DNA of 64,000 nucleotides from Haemaphysalis longicornis (GCA_013339765.2 JABSTR010003246.1:24669-88668); one strand, 5' to 3'. Counted from the stretch's first letter, positions 42,986 through 55,790 are shown. Program-made: numbers and translations. The notes: generated by a model from the sequence alone, not told the origin.

Positions 42986-45829
42986 GTAACTAGAAACAGT
43001 TGGTCCTATAAGCATTGAACACCCAAGAATAGAAAGAACAAACTTACAAAGATAACTTAACCAAATGAAAAGTGTGCATCTCATACATATCCTACAATTA
43101 ACAGAGACTGAAATAGAAAAGCCCTGAAAATAACTTTGGAAACAGGATTAGAAATAGAAAAGCCCGGAAAATGACATTGGAAATATGCTAAGAAATAGCG
43201 AAATTTTAAATGCGCCTGTTTTTTAAACGTATGCCTTCTGTGAATATTGAATGAGGATCGCTCGTCGATATTTTTTCATTAATAAATAACCTTTCTTGTA
43301 AACGATTTTTATCAAAATTAATTAACGTCAATTACGCTTGCCATGGTGCTATATTACTTAGCTGTTGTCGCAGGTTCCCCAAAGTGTTCCTCAAAAAATT
43401 ACGGTAATAAGTCGTTACAAAAAACAAGGAAAAAAAACACGAGGATATTCTCCCTGATTTGTTCTATAAATTAATTCCATAGAAAAAAAGAGATAAAGAA
43501 CGATCAGATTGACGTAAACCTTCAAATATTTTGGCTCATATTTCACAAATAACATTGTACCGCTACACAACTTGTTGAATGTTGTGCACGGTAGATGGCA
43601 TTGACTATATCACAGGCCAATCCCGCCGGCGGGAACACCGGGGCGACGAAGAGGAGAACGAGGTTCCTTTTGGTATCCAGGGCTCGCACACCACGCTCAG
43701 CGACGGTCCTCACCCAGGCTTTGGAAATACACCCTCAGCTCACCCCACAAAGTGTGAACGCCGTCGCAACAACATACATTTTTGCGAGGCCCCAATAACC
43801 ATCCGCTGGCCTAAAACAACGCAGAATTGCGAGCAAGATCATCTCTAAAAAATAGATAAGAATTGCATACTTGCTCCATCTAATCATACTCCGAGCCACT
43901 CTAACATCTGAATAAATTGAATTCCAAGAAAGGAATCATGAGCGCCACCTTTTTTTCATTTTAACCAGAGAAAGCTTCGTGTTTGAGCAATCTTCCTCGT
44001 TAGATGACAGGGGCTTTGAATATTTTTTTGTTTCCTGCAGCCGTGTTTGCATAGAACATTTGAAGGCAGCAATTGAAACAAGGCACTCATTTTTGCCACG
44101 CTAAGAAAAGGCATGCAACATTCCCGCAGAGGCCCAAAAATCTAAGCGCTTCATAGGTATAAATTTTGTTTTTAAAGAAATGAATGAGCGGCATGGGTAG
44201 CTACCCCGTACAACAAAATAGGAGTACAAGATTGTACGCGATTTGTACGCGTTTCTGTGTTCCTTTTTATATTGCTGATAAATTATATATATAGTAAAAA
44301 CAGTTTAACGGCTGTTGAAGAGTTTCCGAAGCCTTATATAGCTTGGGCTTGAGACAAAAGCGGGCATCATAAAAAGACCACTTGCAGTTTTTCTGCATCC
44401 TTGCGTTGATTGGTTTGTGTGTCATGACGGTTCAATATGATTGAAAGAAGTGGCGTGATTCGCCAGCAGCTGCCGTTACCGCAAATGTGTAGAATACTTT
44501 TAAAGTTTACACTAACGGCATAACACCTTTTTAAATCACTCCTTTTGAAAACACCTTTGGAAATCACTATAAGAGCTGCGAACGTAGTCTTTGCAAACTT
44601 GTGGAAAGCACTACGATGATTTTCACGGCTGAACACCACTCCGACAACAGACGCAGTAGAACCAGAAGATAAGAATTGAGTTATTAAAATATACTTTACA
44701 CTAACCGTAGTGTATTTAGGTAAACTTTACAGGTCCGTTCTGGGGCTCACAGGTGTATTACAATCATCAGGCATTTGGTTACGTAGAGCATAGAACACGC
44801 CGAACTGTTTTTGTCAGAATACTATTTTCTTTCAAGTTTTTGGAGCTATGTTGTGGTTGATGGCAGATGGTTAACTGCACTCGTTTCTGGTGCGCGACGA
44901 GCAACACAAGCTATGCAGGGAAGGAAACGGTATTATGTACATTCAGCAATAAGCAAAAACCGATTTAAATCTGGCTCACAGGAGTCATACTGATGTAAGG
45001 ACTTTACGGTGATGCGTTTAAACATCAAGGTCATCAAAATGCACGTGTTTTAGGTGAGATGGGGCCTCGCAGACGACCACAATTCCGAGAGGAGCAGCCC
45101 ACCAAGAAGAGAGGGCGGCGGGTACGCAGGACACATCCCCAGAGTGCAATGACGGCAAGCGGTAAGAATCAGCGGAACACTTCAGCACGCCGCCGGCGAG
45201 TCGGTTATTCTGTGAGCCTTCTTCAAGATATGTGGCGTATTGAAGGCAACAAGCGCGGCCGTTTCTAGAATATTTTCGTACGACTACTAGTGATTTATCC
45301 ATGGACCATCTTTTTGGACGCAATGGACCATCCTTTTTGTGCGCAGTTGCTGTGCGATGATTACAGGAAAGCAGGTATTGGTCTACTCAGAAGTTCCTAG
45401 GCTAGGCAGGGTGCCCTAATATTCCCGGGTGTGGTGGATGTGTAGGAACATCTATGAAACGTTCCTAGCAAAGCGTAAAGAGAGTAGTTTGCTCCAAAAT
45501 CTAAATTTGATGGTTGAAGGGTTAGTTAAATACGCAGAGTGTAATTATTGTTACGGAGCGGAAGACCTAAAGATGGTGTACTTAAAGCAGGTATTTACAG
45601 AGAAGCGAGCACCGTGTTGTCCATAGCACGATCCACTCCTTCAGCTACTTCCAATGGCCTCTCAAAGCACCAGCGTGCCCAGCGGCTTCGTTTTAGCTTA
45701 GCCCTGGCACATGCCCGCAATGGTTGGGGCTATGTATAACTTCCGTTTCCTCGGCGGCAGACACACACTGTGACTAAACCCCTGGGGAAAAAAAGCGCCG
45801 TCTCGGTGATTCCTACAGCGGAGTTGGGG
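42986..45829. other. Intergenic, nothing recognised
   Basis: Long AT-rich stretch. Short frames at 43579-43848 and 45059-45268 are basic but unmatched. AT-rich tract at 44281-44293. Confidence 0.45.
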
Positions 45830-46760
45830 GAGGGTGATGGTACGGCTTGAGACGGAGACGTTGACAATGGCTGTTTTGCCGGGGTAGGGGGTGGTAAATT
45901 CGCAAAGGGGCGGCTGAAGATGTTTTGTATGTGACTAGGGTCACTGATGCATCACGCGGTAGTGTCCGGAATAACAGAACAGCTGATTGTGATACAGCCC
46001 GACGTGGCGGGTCAGTCACCACGAAAGAATGAGAGTCACAGCTGGGAACTGAAGGCCTCGGTTAGGGTAATCATACAGTGTTTTTTCGGAAAACTGCGAC
46101 GAGAAACGAGAAGGGCTTGAGCGGGTGACTTTGAGCATGGTCAGTGCGGTCTACTGCCGCTCGGACATAGTCGGATGTTGTAACTGAAGGAGGCAAAAGA
46201 GTGTCCAGTGGCAAACCGGGCCCAGCAGGTAAAATGGAGAACTAGCGGTGCCGTGACGAGACGAGCTGCACGCCAATGTGGCGTACGGGAACGCCACGTC
46301 CCAATCACGATGACCTCGGATACATACATAGATATCATGTCTGTAGGTGTTCTGTTGAGTATCTCAGCGAGCAAATTCACCTGAGGGTGGTAAGAGTCGT
46401 GATCTTGTGTTGCGTCGAGGAAGCGCGAAGAATATCGGCGACAACCCACGGCGAAAAATAGCCTCTCCAATCAGTAGGGAGCTTGTGGGGAGCCCAATGA
46501 TGAAGGATGACGACCCGGAGAAGGAAACTGATGAATTCAGAGGCAAGCTGGCGGGGAAATCACTAGTGGTGGCGTAACGTGTGGCGTAACCAGTGGCGAC
46601 TCCAATCCATTTATTGCCCGTAGTAGACACCAGGAAGGGACCAAGAAGATCGATGCATACACACTGAAAATGGTTTGGGGGTATGTGTAATGGTCGGAGC
46701 TGGCCTGCTGGGGAAGTAGTAGGCTTTTTACGGCGTTTAACGAAGACAAATTGTGAAAAA
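45830..46760 (-). pseudogene. Ty3/Gypsy integrase relic
   Basis: Reading leftward across frames: CIDLLGPFLVSTTGNKWIGV (about 46650-46590) and TGYATRYATTSDFPASLPLN match the integrase core start. YHPQVNLLAEILNRTPTDMI (about 46400-46340) matches the usual YHPQTNG...ER region, and QRLRLKPYHHP (about 45850) matches the conserved RLKPY near the integrase end. Stops and frame changes show decay. The catalytic Asp and Glu positions are partly lost. Confidence 0.65.
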
Positions 46761-46864
46761 CTTCATTGGCCCCTCGCGAGCCAGGAGACCGTCTATTTGA
46801 GGTACCGGTTTGCTGTCATCACCTGGCAGTTTATTCAGCTCCCAGTGACGAAAGCGCCTTGTTA

Positions 46865-47220
46865 AGAACAACTAGAACAACTCCGAGGGTGCCATTACTC
46901 CGATCAGATCGCCTGTGCTGATTCCGACCACAAGAATCAAGCCGGCAAGAATTATCTTGGGCTGGGCTAGATTCAGCAAATTCGCAAACAACAAAACGTA
47001 AGCTACTCCTATCACTGAAAAGGAGAATATACAACCAATACATCCTGCAGGTGTTGACATACGAGCGATTGGAGCGGAAACTTGGCGCCTTACTAACAAC
47101 TTGAAAGCAAACTTAGGAGGGCTCAACGGGCCTTGGATAGAATGAATAAAGATATGGGTGACACTTAGAGACAGAAAACGAGCGCTTCCTGGATCAGAGA
47201 ACAAATTAGAATAGAAGATG
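46865..47220 (+). pseudogene. RTE-type LINE relic, post-RT region
   Basis: Three frames together give LKRRIYNQYILQVLTYE (about 47017-47068), QLESKLRRAQRALDRMNKDM (about 47095-47155) and MGVTLRDRKRALPGSEN (about 47154-47204). These follow the conserved order after the RT thumb in RTE LINEs. Heavily decayed. Confidence 0.55.
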
Positions 47221-49739
47221 CCCTACTTCAATACAGAATAAGAAATTCAATTCCATTGAATTCAAATAAATTCAACTTCATTTCCAACAAGAAGTTGGGG
47301 GTCCCCCATGCGAGTAGTGGCCGTAAAGACCACTTGAAAGGTGCCTGAGGGCCCGCACTCGCAATGTAGACAGTTACAGTGTTCTGTTTCCCTTTTTGTC
47401 TCCATTATACAGAGTTGTTTCGACTTCAAGAGTGGGCTAGGAACGATATATACACTGTCATGCGCAGATGAACAATGAAGCATAGCGATTGCAGTGACAC
47501 AGGAGAAAAAAAAAGAGAAACAGTCGTAAAAATCCAAATATTTCTATACAGACTCCTTAGACACGAAAAGGCAAAAAGCAAAAAATAAAAAAGAAGAAAA
47601 GAAAAAGAGAAAACAAACGACAGTTTGATCAACATATATAAAAGAACGGTGTGTGTTAACAACTTTATAAAAACAATTCCCTCATTTCTTTTCGGGTGTA
47701 GCCACTTAAATTTGTGGCCAGGCCACTTAAACGGATGGCCTGGCCACGTAGTAAGCCGAAATAAGAATCAGGTGACATAATGTGCCCTGAAAGAAGTGTC
47801 TAGAAAAAGTGGAAGGGCAGCCGACAGCAGTGCAGAAGAGGTACCCGACGCTTACATAGAAAATTTTAGAGATGGTAACGGTTTTATAACAATATTTTTC
47901 TGCGCCCGCAGAAAGAGAAGAGGAAGCGTAACAGATGAAGCAGTAATTCAATGGGAAGCTATGAGCGCACAAACTCCGCTGTATGGCGTCATCATTTGAT
48001 GTCTTTCTTTCTGTCAGCCTATTTTAGCTCTGTGCAAACCTAGTGATTTTTGTACTTTCCGTAGCAATGTTTTATGTCACACTTGTAGTGAGCAACCAAA
48101 AGCTAAGAAGAATTAAAAAAGTGTTATTTAGATAACTCTGCTTCTACAGCAACTCCTAACATTGCAACAAAGGCCACAGAACTCATGAAAACCTCGCACC
48201 CTCTCATTGTTTTCGATCATTTGTAAAATGCGCAGTTTCGGAAGCTGTGGATACTTGTTGGTAGACGATGCCCACAAACAAACTAATCGTGCACAAAGCA
48301 ATACTGGATTGCAATAAGGCAGCGAATCAGGCGGGTTGGAGTACGTTCATGGTTGTCCGCGTAAAAGAAAAGAGGCCAAGAGGGTACGACAAGCGACACA
48401 AGCGCCTGTGCCGTCTATACTCTTGTGGTCCTATTTTTATTTGGACTGATCGACGTAAAACAATGATGGGTAAATTTCGCTTGACGCCATGGCATAAAGC
48501 TTTTGTTGCCAAGAAACGAGTGAATATTAGCTTACAACCACATCTTAACAGTCTGCTCTCAAGATTGCAATAAATATGAATGCGTGTTTTAAAGGTGTTG
48601 CATCCTATGCAGTGCAATTTTGTCGATAACCATAGTTAAGACACAAGCAAGGAGATCACTGGCAAAGTGTCAATTCAACAAACTAGCGTTCAATCATATT
48701 TTTGTTTTACTAAAAGTTCCAGTATCACCCAGATTTAGGCCACAAAAGATAACACATTTTCTTCGTCAAATGTCTGGAGGGCTGCAAATGGGTTTCCCAG
48801 CATATATTTCTCCACCCCAGCTGGCAACAAATTGAGAAGCCTATAATTTTACTGTTTCTATGTAAAAAGCAAACTACAATCGCACTTTTTTGCCTTCCAA
48901 ATGCATTATTTTTTGCAGCAAAGACATTCGTGCGCGTGCTATCGCCATTTGCGGTAGCCAGATTCTATATAACAAATCCACAATCACACAAAAATTATAA
49001 CTAGAAATGGTAATATGTTAGTTATTATGAATTGTAAAAAAATCATAAAAACCTAGCATGATGAATGAAAGTCTGAATTATACCATTTCTTGCAGAAGGG
49101 CACAAGAAGAAACAAGTTGAAATGAACCCTTATCTTGATTTACTACGCTGGCTACATATCAGTGGAGTCGAAAGTGGATTGCGAAAATGAAAGCAGTTCA
49201 AAAAGACCGCGACTTTGACCTGTAACGTAATATATCTATGTTTACCAGAGAAAGGGGGATTCAGCTCCTAGCTTTTGTCCTTTTCTCTGAAATCTAATAC
49301 CTGCCCTTGTGAAAAACCTTCCAGGGCATGTATAAACTACGTGCAGATCAGCCATTAAAGTCAAAACCGCTTTCACGTTCCTTCTTCCCAGGACATCCAC
49401 CGCAGCAGATGGAAAGGTAAGGGAGGAAAAGATGACTGACATCACTGCAATAGATTTCAAACTTTGAAATACTGTGAAGAAGAAAGGGGGCTTTGGTTGC
49501 TGCTGCTTTATTTGATTCTTTTCTGTGCCTGGCGAAGAACTTACACCAAGCACATTTATGATTCTATCAACGATTAATTATAGGGACATCACTTTATTAC
49601 TAGTTGTAACAGTGGTTTCGGGGTACTTGCATTTACGTCCCTTTACTTGTCCTTCCCGTCAGATCGGCTATATGCTGGAATTGTTGCGATTCATAAAATT
49701 GGCCACAAATTTCATGCGGACACCTTTCGACCCATATCG
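47221..49739. other. Intergenic, nothing recognised
   Basis: A plus-strand frame at 48268-48573 (101 aa, basic) is open but unmatched. AT-rich otherwise. Confidence 0.4.
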
Positions 49740-49774
49740 CAAAGTAGTTGTACGTTAAAGGAGTAGATCCTCAA

Positions 49775-50190
49775 CAAAGCCATCCTAGATAAAATGGTGT
49801 TTAGCAATATATTGCACTCAGACCAACTGAGCTTCCGTAGACAGCTGTCCACGGTAACGAAACTTGTGCAATTAACACATAACGTTCTCGCATAATTGAT
49901 TCATAATTTCAAGGTGACGCAAAACTCATACACTTTACGAACGCATTCTACCGTGTGCCTCATTCTAAATTATTATCCAAACTTTCATCGCGTTGCAGTA
50001 AACGCAAAGAATAGCATGGATCTCGGCTTACTCTAGAAATCGTATCCAGTATGTAACTTTGGACTCGGAATGCCGTAGTTTTGTCCGTTGTACCCTTCTT
50101 ACGACGGATCACTGCGATCCAAGCAAACTCCCCATAGAAAGAATGTATTAATTAAAAACACCGATGATATGACGCTCGGGTGAACGCGGT
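49775..50190 (+). pseudogene. CR1/jockey-like LINE reverse transcriptase relic
   Basis: LDKMVFSNILHSDQLSFRRQ and LSTVTKLVQLTHNVLA (about 49786-49893) match the usual DQFGFRKGLSTVxQL segment. FTNAFYRVPHSKLLSKLSSR (about 49938-49998) corresponds to FAKAFDRVPH, with the catalytic Asp reading Tyr in YRVPH. Decayed SxRxxVLxxVPQG-like sequence and NTDDM (about 50157) follow. Stops throughout. Confidence 0.65.
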
Positions 50191-50615
50191 TTGCTTCATA
50201 CGAGGGACCCTGGTGCGGATAAACCGCCGTTTTTCCCATATTTTACACCGCTTCACCACCTCGTCCCAACCTGCTTGAATGTTAACCCCGTTTGACGTTG
50301 CTTGACGTGCAAAGGTCCGCATATGGGCCAGACCACTTGCTGAACAGACGCAAGTAATCAGGCGGGTACCAGCGGGAGTAAACCTGCCACGTCCTCACGC
50401 GGCAGCAGTACGCCAACTCGCCAACTACGAGAGCTCCAAGTTCAGGTGGCAGGCGGACCGTGAATTTGAAGCTCCCGTCGGGCCACCGACGAACGAGAAA
50501 AGAAATACGACGCAACAGCATGGCGATGACCGAACACCCGCTTTTTCCGCCCGTTCGATCGAAGATTGTTCCAAGGTAAATATAACTGGTAGCGAAGCTT
50601 CCATAGAAGCCCATA
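50191..50615. other. Unassigned ORF on minus strand
   Basis: The minus frame 50614-50282 (110 aa) reads FLVRRWPDGSFKFTVRLPPE in the middle. It shows no domain that I know. Confidence 0.3.
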
Positions 50616-50700
50616 CGTTCAGAAAATGGCGGCTCTTAAGCTGCTCATGGGGCTTAGCGCCATCTGTGTGAGGAGGGAACACTTCCGGCGGAACAAAAAA
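50616..50700 (+). promoter_or_regulatory. Candidate TATA-less promoter and short first coding exon
   Basis: AAAATGGCGGCT (about 50624-50635) is the YY1-type motif that often overlaps start codons. ACTTCCGGCGG (about 50680) contains the ETS core in reverse. The ATG at 50627 opens MAALKLLMGLSAIC, which could end at a GTGAGG donor at 50669, giving a leader-like N-terminus. No downstream exon was identified, so this is tentative. Confidence 0.25.
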
Positions 50701-53256
50701 TAAACAGGATGTGACGCAAGATCTGGTCAGAAAGTGACGTCATTTTGGTGGCATTAGCGGGAAAATTTGACTTCAAAATAGCCTTAGCAGGACTCTGATC
50801 GCTGAGCGCTCATGTCATTGTCATCTGACGCAAGTTGGCGAGCCCTTGGCGTGCGTGCTTCAAGTCAACGCCAGCTTATACTCGTGACTAGAGAAACGCA
50901 CTTTAGCATACTGTCGTATGATTCGCCTCGGTGTTTATAAAAGCATCTTGCATCTTCTCTGAACCTTTATTCTGTATTCATGCCTTCCACTGCTGTATAA
51001 AAGCAATCAGTTGTTTATTTTGATTGCAGCGGGTGGCAAACGTACCCCCCCCCCCCCCGCCTTCGACCGGAATTTTTTTCTGCCTTGGGATACAGAGCCC
51101 AAAATGACACTTGACCACTCTCCCCGGCCCCCCTTTTATATAAAAATGTGCCCACTCCTTACCCGATACCAATTTCTACCCACGCCACTGCTAAGTTTAA
51201 TTGCGTCGCACATACGCAGGTTGCGTGCGTGCCTTAAGTATAGATCAAGGTTATATAATGCTTGCTCAGTTTGTGTACTTCTGTTCTAAGAGAAGAAATA
51301 ACGCATAGTCATGCTATAATCAAGACATTTGAATTTTATTCCAGGATGAACATAAAACAAATTTACCCACTGCACAAAATGAGCACGTATACAATAAGTA
51401 CAAAATGTTCGTGGGCACTACATGCATTATGATTTTCCTTACGCGCCGAAAAATTTACTTTACCCGTAACACATAGCATTATGAGCAATGAAAGCGTCAA
51501 CAGCAGAACTACTTCGAAACAAGAGAAAAGAACTAGGCACTGCATCTTGACGTAGAAAACCGGGCCGCAGGAATGCCGATTCACGAAAGTGCAGCGAGCA
51601 CACTGCAGCTGTCCCGGCGTCTTATCAAGTAGACAAGGGTTTCTACAGAAGTTCACTCAGCATTCACGCCTGCAATTTCCTGGTTGCATTATTAGGCAAG
51701 TGTCGCAACAGATAAGTAAAAAGAGGAAAAATGGATCAATGCAAACGAAAGCGACGGCAGTATGTAAAAGCACATAGCAGGAAAGATCTGGCAGCAGCGC
51801 AGCACGGAGCAGCACAACACAGTACTGCGATGGAAATAATGCTTGCGCATACAAGTGCGGGAAGCAACGAGCACTACAAGCGTTGTAATGCAATAGAGAA
51901 GACACTGAGATAGACAATTAAAGCGACTCGTTTAAATTCGAGTGGTACTACGCCGAGAAGCTAGAGTAATTGACACAACTTGCTCTGAGCCAGCCTGAGG
52001 TGAAATCAAGAGATAGCTGTGACATAACAAAGCTTTAGACACATTTTTTTCGAAGCACCACCACGTCCCCTTACACAACCCCCGTGCACATATTAACAGT
52101 ACAATAGTTTCGCGTTACCTGTGGAAATGAGAGGAAAATGGTGCAGTAAAACGCCAGGTGTACGGGAGTTGCTGTTGCAACTTGTACAGCACATCGTTTC
52201 CGTAGGTACCGAGGAAAGCGCTCCGCTCCAACCGTTGGCAGCATCGTCCCTTAGTTCACCGTGCCTGCCGCGCACGGTACTACACGTGTTCACCGACGAT
52301 ACAACGCACCTCGCAACTCCACGCAGAGCAAAAATTAAGTGCACACCAAATTAACAAGGAAAAACGAATGCAAATGCGCACCACCAAAACACGCGAGGGG
52401 CGTTTCCTAGCAGACGAACTTTAGGAGCGCCTTTCCGATCACTACAAGGACTGCATCACAAAGCAATGACATGTGCCATTCTTCAGAGGGCGCTACAAAA
52501 AAGGTTTTTGAGAATGAACGGCATTTTCATAAATTATTTATACACTGTGCCTAAATAAATGTGATTCAGAAATAAATATAGTTCGTAAAATAAAATTGTT
52601 GTGTTGTTGTTGAACAAAACTTGGTTTTTTGTTACTAGTGTTTGTTCCCTCCTCACCTAGTCGCGCTTCAATCGCCACTCCCATAAGCCCCCATGCTGAT
52701 GTCGCTGGCAATAGGTTCTGAACCGCTTTTTGCCCGAACCTTCGCTACCATTTATATTTACCGTGATTGTTCCTTTCAGGATGCTCTCTGTCCTTATATC
52801 TGTACTTTTAAAGCCGCGTTGTCACTCCGCTCCTTTCTTTGCCGGAGTACTTCTAATTACGCGTTTTCGCCGCAAGGGCGGAGGTACGTATACGTTGTCA
52901 CCGCTATTTTGGGTCAATCTCTGGCTGCCGAAACAAGTCACCCTAGCAAGACCCCGGTATAACGTTCGCCGCAACATTGTTTTCTCGCCAAGTTTGAATC
53001 ACGTTATCTATTTCACGTTGCTGCGTATTGTGGGAAACGAACACAGCTATGTGTTGACCCCTTTGACGCAATAGCGAGGGAACGCGGCCGTTCTAATCGA
53101 GTGTCCACCATGTACGGTATTGCAGTTTTTTATCTCCACCTTTTACTGTCGTTCGTTTCAATTGGCCTTGGCAGTCTCAAACTCGCCTTTTCCCCTCTCA
53201 GTTTGCTCAACCACGTTGGCCTTATTTCGCGCGCGCAACGCATGGTGCAGGCGGGC
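50701..53256. other. Intergenic, nothing recognised
   Basis: C homopolymer at about 51045-51058. Open frames at 51589-51777, 52121-52354 and 52693-53074 have no recognised domain. Confidence 0.4.
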
Positions 53257-53332
53257 TATAAATAGCGCCCGACAGCACGGGGGTCGCGTAGCACGCGGCG
53301 CTTGGGTGGCGGGCTAGCTGTACGACATCAGG
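53257..53332 (+). promoter_or_regulatory. TATA promoter and candidate first exon
   Basis: TATAAATAG at 53257-53265 in a GC-rich context (GGGC before, CGCCC after) is a strong TATA box. Initiation would be near 53287. A donor-like GGTAAGG ends the putative first exon at 53332. The nearest plus-strand frame is the ORF at 53553. Confidence 0.45.
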
Positions 53333-53552
53333 GTAAGGGGGCACAACATTGACGTTGCGTGTTTTTTTGAAACTTGGGATTTCAGGTAAAGCTTCACAAA
53401 TCACGCGAGAACACACTAAATATCGTAGTTTAAACAATTTCTTAGCCTACCTGTAGAGTGAAACCGTCTACTAGGCCGGCATGTACACGCACCCCGGTCG
53501 TAGGACACTACGGTGATACGGCGGTTTGTCGCGGTCCCTTGAAAGTCGTGTA

Positions 53553-53876
53553 ATGGGGGTTCCACAGAATCATTTCTTATTTATATTATTGCTTTCTATT
53601 CTTGCGCACAACGAAGTGCAATATTGCAACTTTTTCACAGATAAATGCACGACCTATTTCACAAGAGGCATTATGAATTACTACTTAAAGCTTAATTTTT
53701 TTCCCCAAACATTGTCCAATGGTGCCCATTCTGGTGTAGGAAAAGGAAATATGTCTGAATCCGCGTTTAAGTCTACCCAAGAGAAACGCACCCTCATCAT
53801 TTGCCTACAAACTTTGAGGCCTCAATATTACACAAGTAAAAAAAATATTTGGATGTTACATTCTCCGAAGACATAA
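53553..53876 (+). CDS. Hypothetical small secreted-like protein, 107 aa
   Basis: From the first ATG the product starts MGVPQNHFLFILLLSILAHN, a plausible signal peptide with a hydrophobic core at residues 8-17. Next comes YCNFFTDKCTTYF with two Cys. The rest is Lys/Asn-rich without a known domain. It lies about 300 bp downstream of a TATA promoter and a donor site. The length and leader would suit a tick secreted peptide, but the codon content is also consistent with chance. I do not recognise it. Confidence 0.25.
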   Translation: MGVPQNHFLFILLLSILAHNEVQYCNFFTDKCTTYFTRGIMNYYLKLNFFPQTLSNGAHSGVGKGNMSESAFKSTQEKRTLIICLQTLRPQYYTSKKNIWMLHSPKT

Positions 53877-54164
53877 AATCAAGTTAGTGCAGTACCAATA
53901 CACGCGCCAAGGCATTTAAAGGGACCCGAAGGGCTGACTTAGATTTTTCTTGAACTGTAAGGTCACACATTTCGTAACTTTCTCGACTTTCGTTCTACGA
54001 CCAAATATGCGTTACGTAGGGAGAAATCTGTAAAAAAAAAATATATGGCGTTTCTCTCATTCGCTTTTTCTTTCATTTTTTCGTGAAGTATCATTGCGTC
54101 ACAAAATAGGAGCGAAAGCCCGCGCGGGATAAATCCTCAACGCTAGCTTCAACGCCTCCTAGCT

Positions 54165-54470
54165 ATGGCCAACTACGGCCGCGTTTCTCTGGGCAAGGAG
54201 GCTGGCTTGGACTTTTATGATTTTTCACTGGCGGAAGGAAAAACGCTTTTAGATACTCGAGCGGCCGATGTGCTCGCCTATTCCGGCGTCCCAGAGCCAA
54301 TCGAACCGGTTGCAAACATGGAGGGATGCGGCGAAGGCTGTTTTGAAGGAACAAGCGCCGTTTTTTATATCATGCGCCGCGTTCTGGGCTCCCGGCTGGC
54401 GCAGTTCAGAAGGGCCCCTTCACTTCACCTCATCTGGAAATCACAGCCATCTCACATTAGCGAGTTTTAG
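54165..54470 (+). CDS. Hypothetical ORF, 101 aa
   Basis: Starts MANYGRVSLGKEAGLDFYDF and contains ADVLAYSGVPEPIEPVANME and CGEGCFEGTSAVFY. The composition is protein-like, but I recognise no family. The stop lies at the left end of the MITE at 54462-54621, so the frame ends inside mobile DNA. Could be repeat-derived. Confidence 0.25.
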   Translation: MANYGRVSLGKEAGLDFYDFSLAEGKTLLDTRAADVLAYSGVPEPIEPVANMEGCGEGCFEGTSAVFYIMRRVLGSRLAQFRRAPSLHLIWKSQPSHISEF

Positions 54471-54621
54471 CTTACCGTTTTTTGCGGTCGGCTCGGCTCC
54501 GAAATCAAGCGGGAGCGCCATTGCGCATGCGTGGCGCGCTTGGCCGCCCACGGCGTCTGCGGTTGCGTTGAGCTTGCTGCCGAAACTGGAGTGGACCGTC
54601 GGAAACGGTTAGCTAAAACTC
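54462..54621. mobile_element. 160-bp MITE-like element
   Basis: GAGTTTTAGCTTACCGTTTT at the left end is matched by GAGTTTTAGCTAACCGTTTC, the reverse complement of the right end; similarity continues to GCGGTC/GACGGTC (about 28 bp). The centre is GC-rich. No clear target duplication. Confidence 0.65.
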
Positions 54622-55330
54622 TCAATTATCTTTTTTCGCGCGGAGCGACCCTAGCATGACTTAAACACTCCTCACCGCAGCCGTGGCGGCCGTCGCCGTT
54701 ACCCGCATTCCTCCTGCCTGAAACGTAACAAGGGCTTAGAGACGCACGCTTTACGAATTATCAACGGCGCCTCGCGGCGAACGGGCTGATCGGTGAGATA
54801 ACCGCTCGCCGTAAGTTCATTTCAAGGACGATTATGTTCGTACTGACCGGGCTTTACCAAACGCGACATTGTAAGTAAAGTGTTAGTCCTTTTCAACTTC
54901 TCCTTCGCTCCGCGGTAAAAGGGTGATAGGAAGCTCGGGCGGCTTGCTAAACCAGGTGCGATGCGTCTTGTTCCTTTGGCCGATTATAATCAAAGAAATT
55001 TAGCTCCTTCCGGTCGGGTATATTGGTTGCGTAAGCTCGGGCACTCACCGTCACTGGTTATAGAGTTCGCTAAGTGCGTACCATTGCTTTTCGAAAACGA
55101 AACTGAAAGCATGATGGCTGAACCACGTGATATTTGCGCGGGATGTTCGCACACGATTTGAAACAACGTAATGAGCGGTAGCGAAGCGCTGCGAGATAAC
55201 GGCGGAGTGAGGTGCCCCGCCGTGCGCTCGCTGACACGCGATTTCTTCCTGAGACGCAGCAGCTATGCGCCATGACCGAGAATACGGCAGTCCACGCTAC
55301 GTACAAATTTCGCTTAGGGAGTGTATTAAT

Positions 55331-55790
55331 CGTGTTTTAAGTGCGAATGCACTTTATAAGCGACCCCAAACCATCCACCGCCGGCGGCGGCGGCGGCGTC
55401 GGCGGCGTCCGCAGTGCTCCTCTATATTTAAAAAAGAAACAGCATCCGGCGCCAGGTTTCGATCCGAGGACTTTGCGGCCGCAGCGCGACGCGCTACCGA
55501 CTAAGCCACGGAAGCCACGCTATCAGTGTGAGTAACGCGCCTTATATCTTTAACGCATTCAAACTACCCGTCAGCGGCGTGCTTGGCGACTCAGCGGCGT
55601 TATAGCGGCTTGATAACTGCGTGGTGTACACGTGATACTACAAACCCGATGGAAGAGATGGAAGAGAAGGCGGCGGCGGTGGGCTGCAGGGGCCGAGCGC
55701 AAGCGCCGCAAGCGGGCCGACAACCGTGCATTCGCACTTTCACATTCTCCCCCTCGGGGAAATGGGGGGAATTTTTTATTTTTTCTTCCG
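55331..55790. mobile_element. MITE-like element, copy 2, with a tRNA-like insert
   Basis: The left end GTTTTAAGTGCGAATGCACT is inverted at about 55727-55742 as GTGCATTCGCAC. TTTCACATTCTCCCCCTCGGGGAAATGGGGGG and a T run follow, as in the copy at 32816-33318. Inside is a GGC-rich triplet repeat (about 55379-55410) and a minus-strand tRNA-like segment. Confidence 0.55.
55430..55518 (-). repeat. tRNA-derived SINE head or tRNA pseudogene
   Basis: On the minus strand GTGGCTTAGTCGGTAGCGCG resembles an A box and D arm, and CGGATCGAAACCTGGCGCC a B box and T arm. It is related to the head at 2625-2715. Confidence 0.55.

Noticed and set aside
46872..47204. Hydrophobic minus-strand ORF resembling a membrane protein
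   Set aside because: It is antisense to a recognisable RTE LINE relic.
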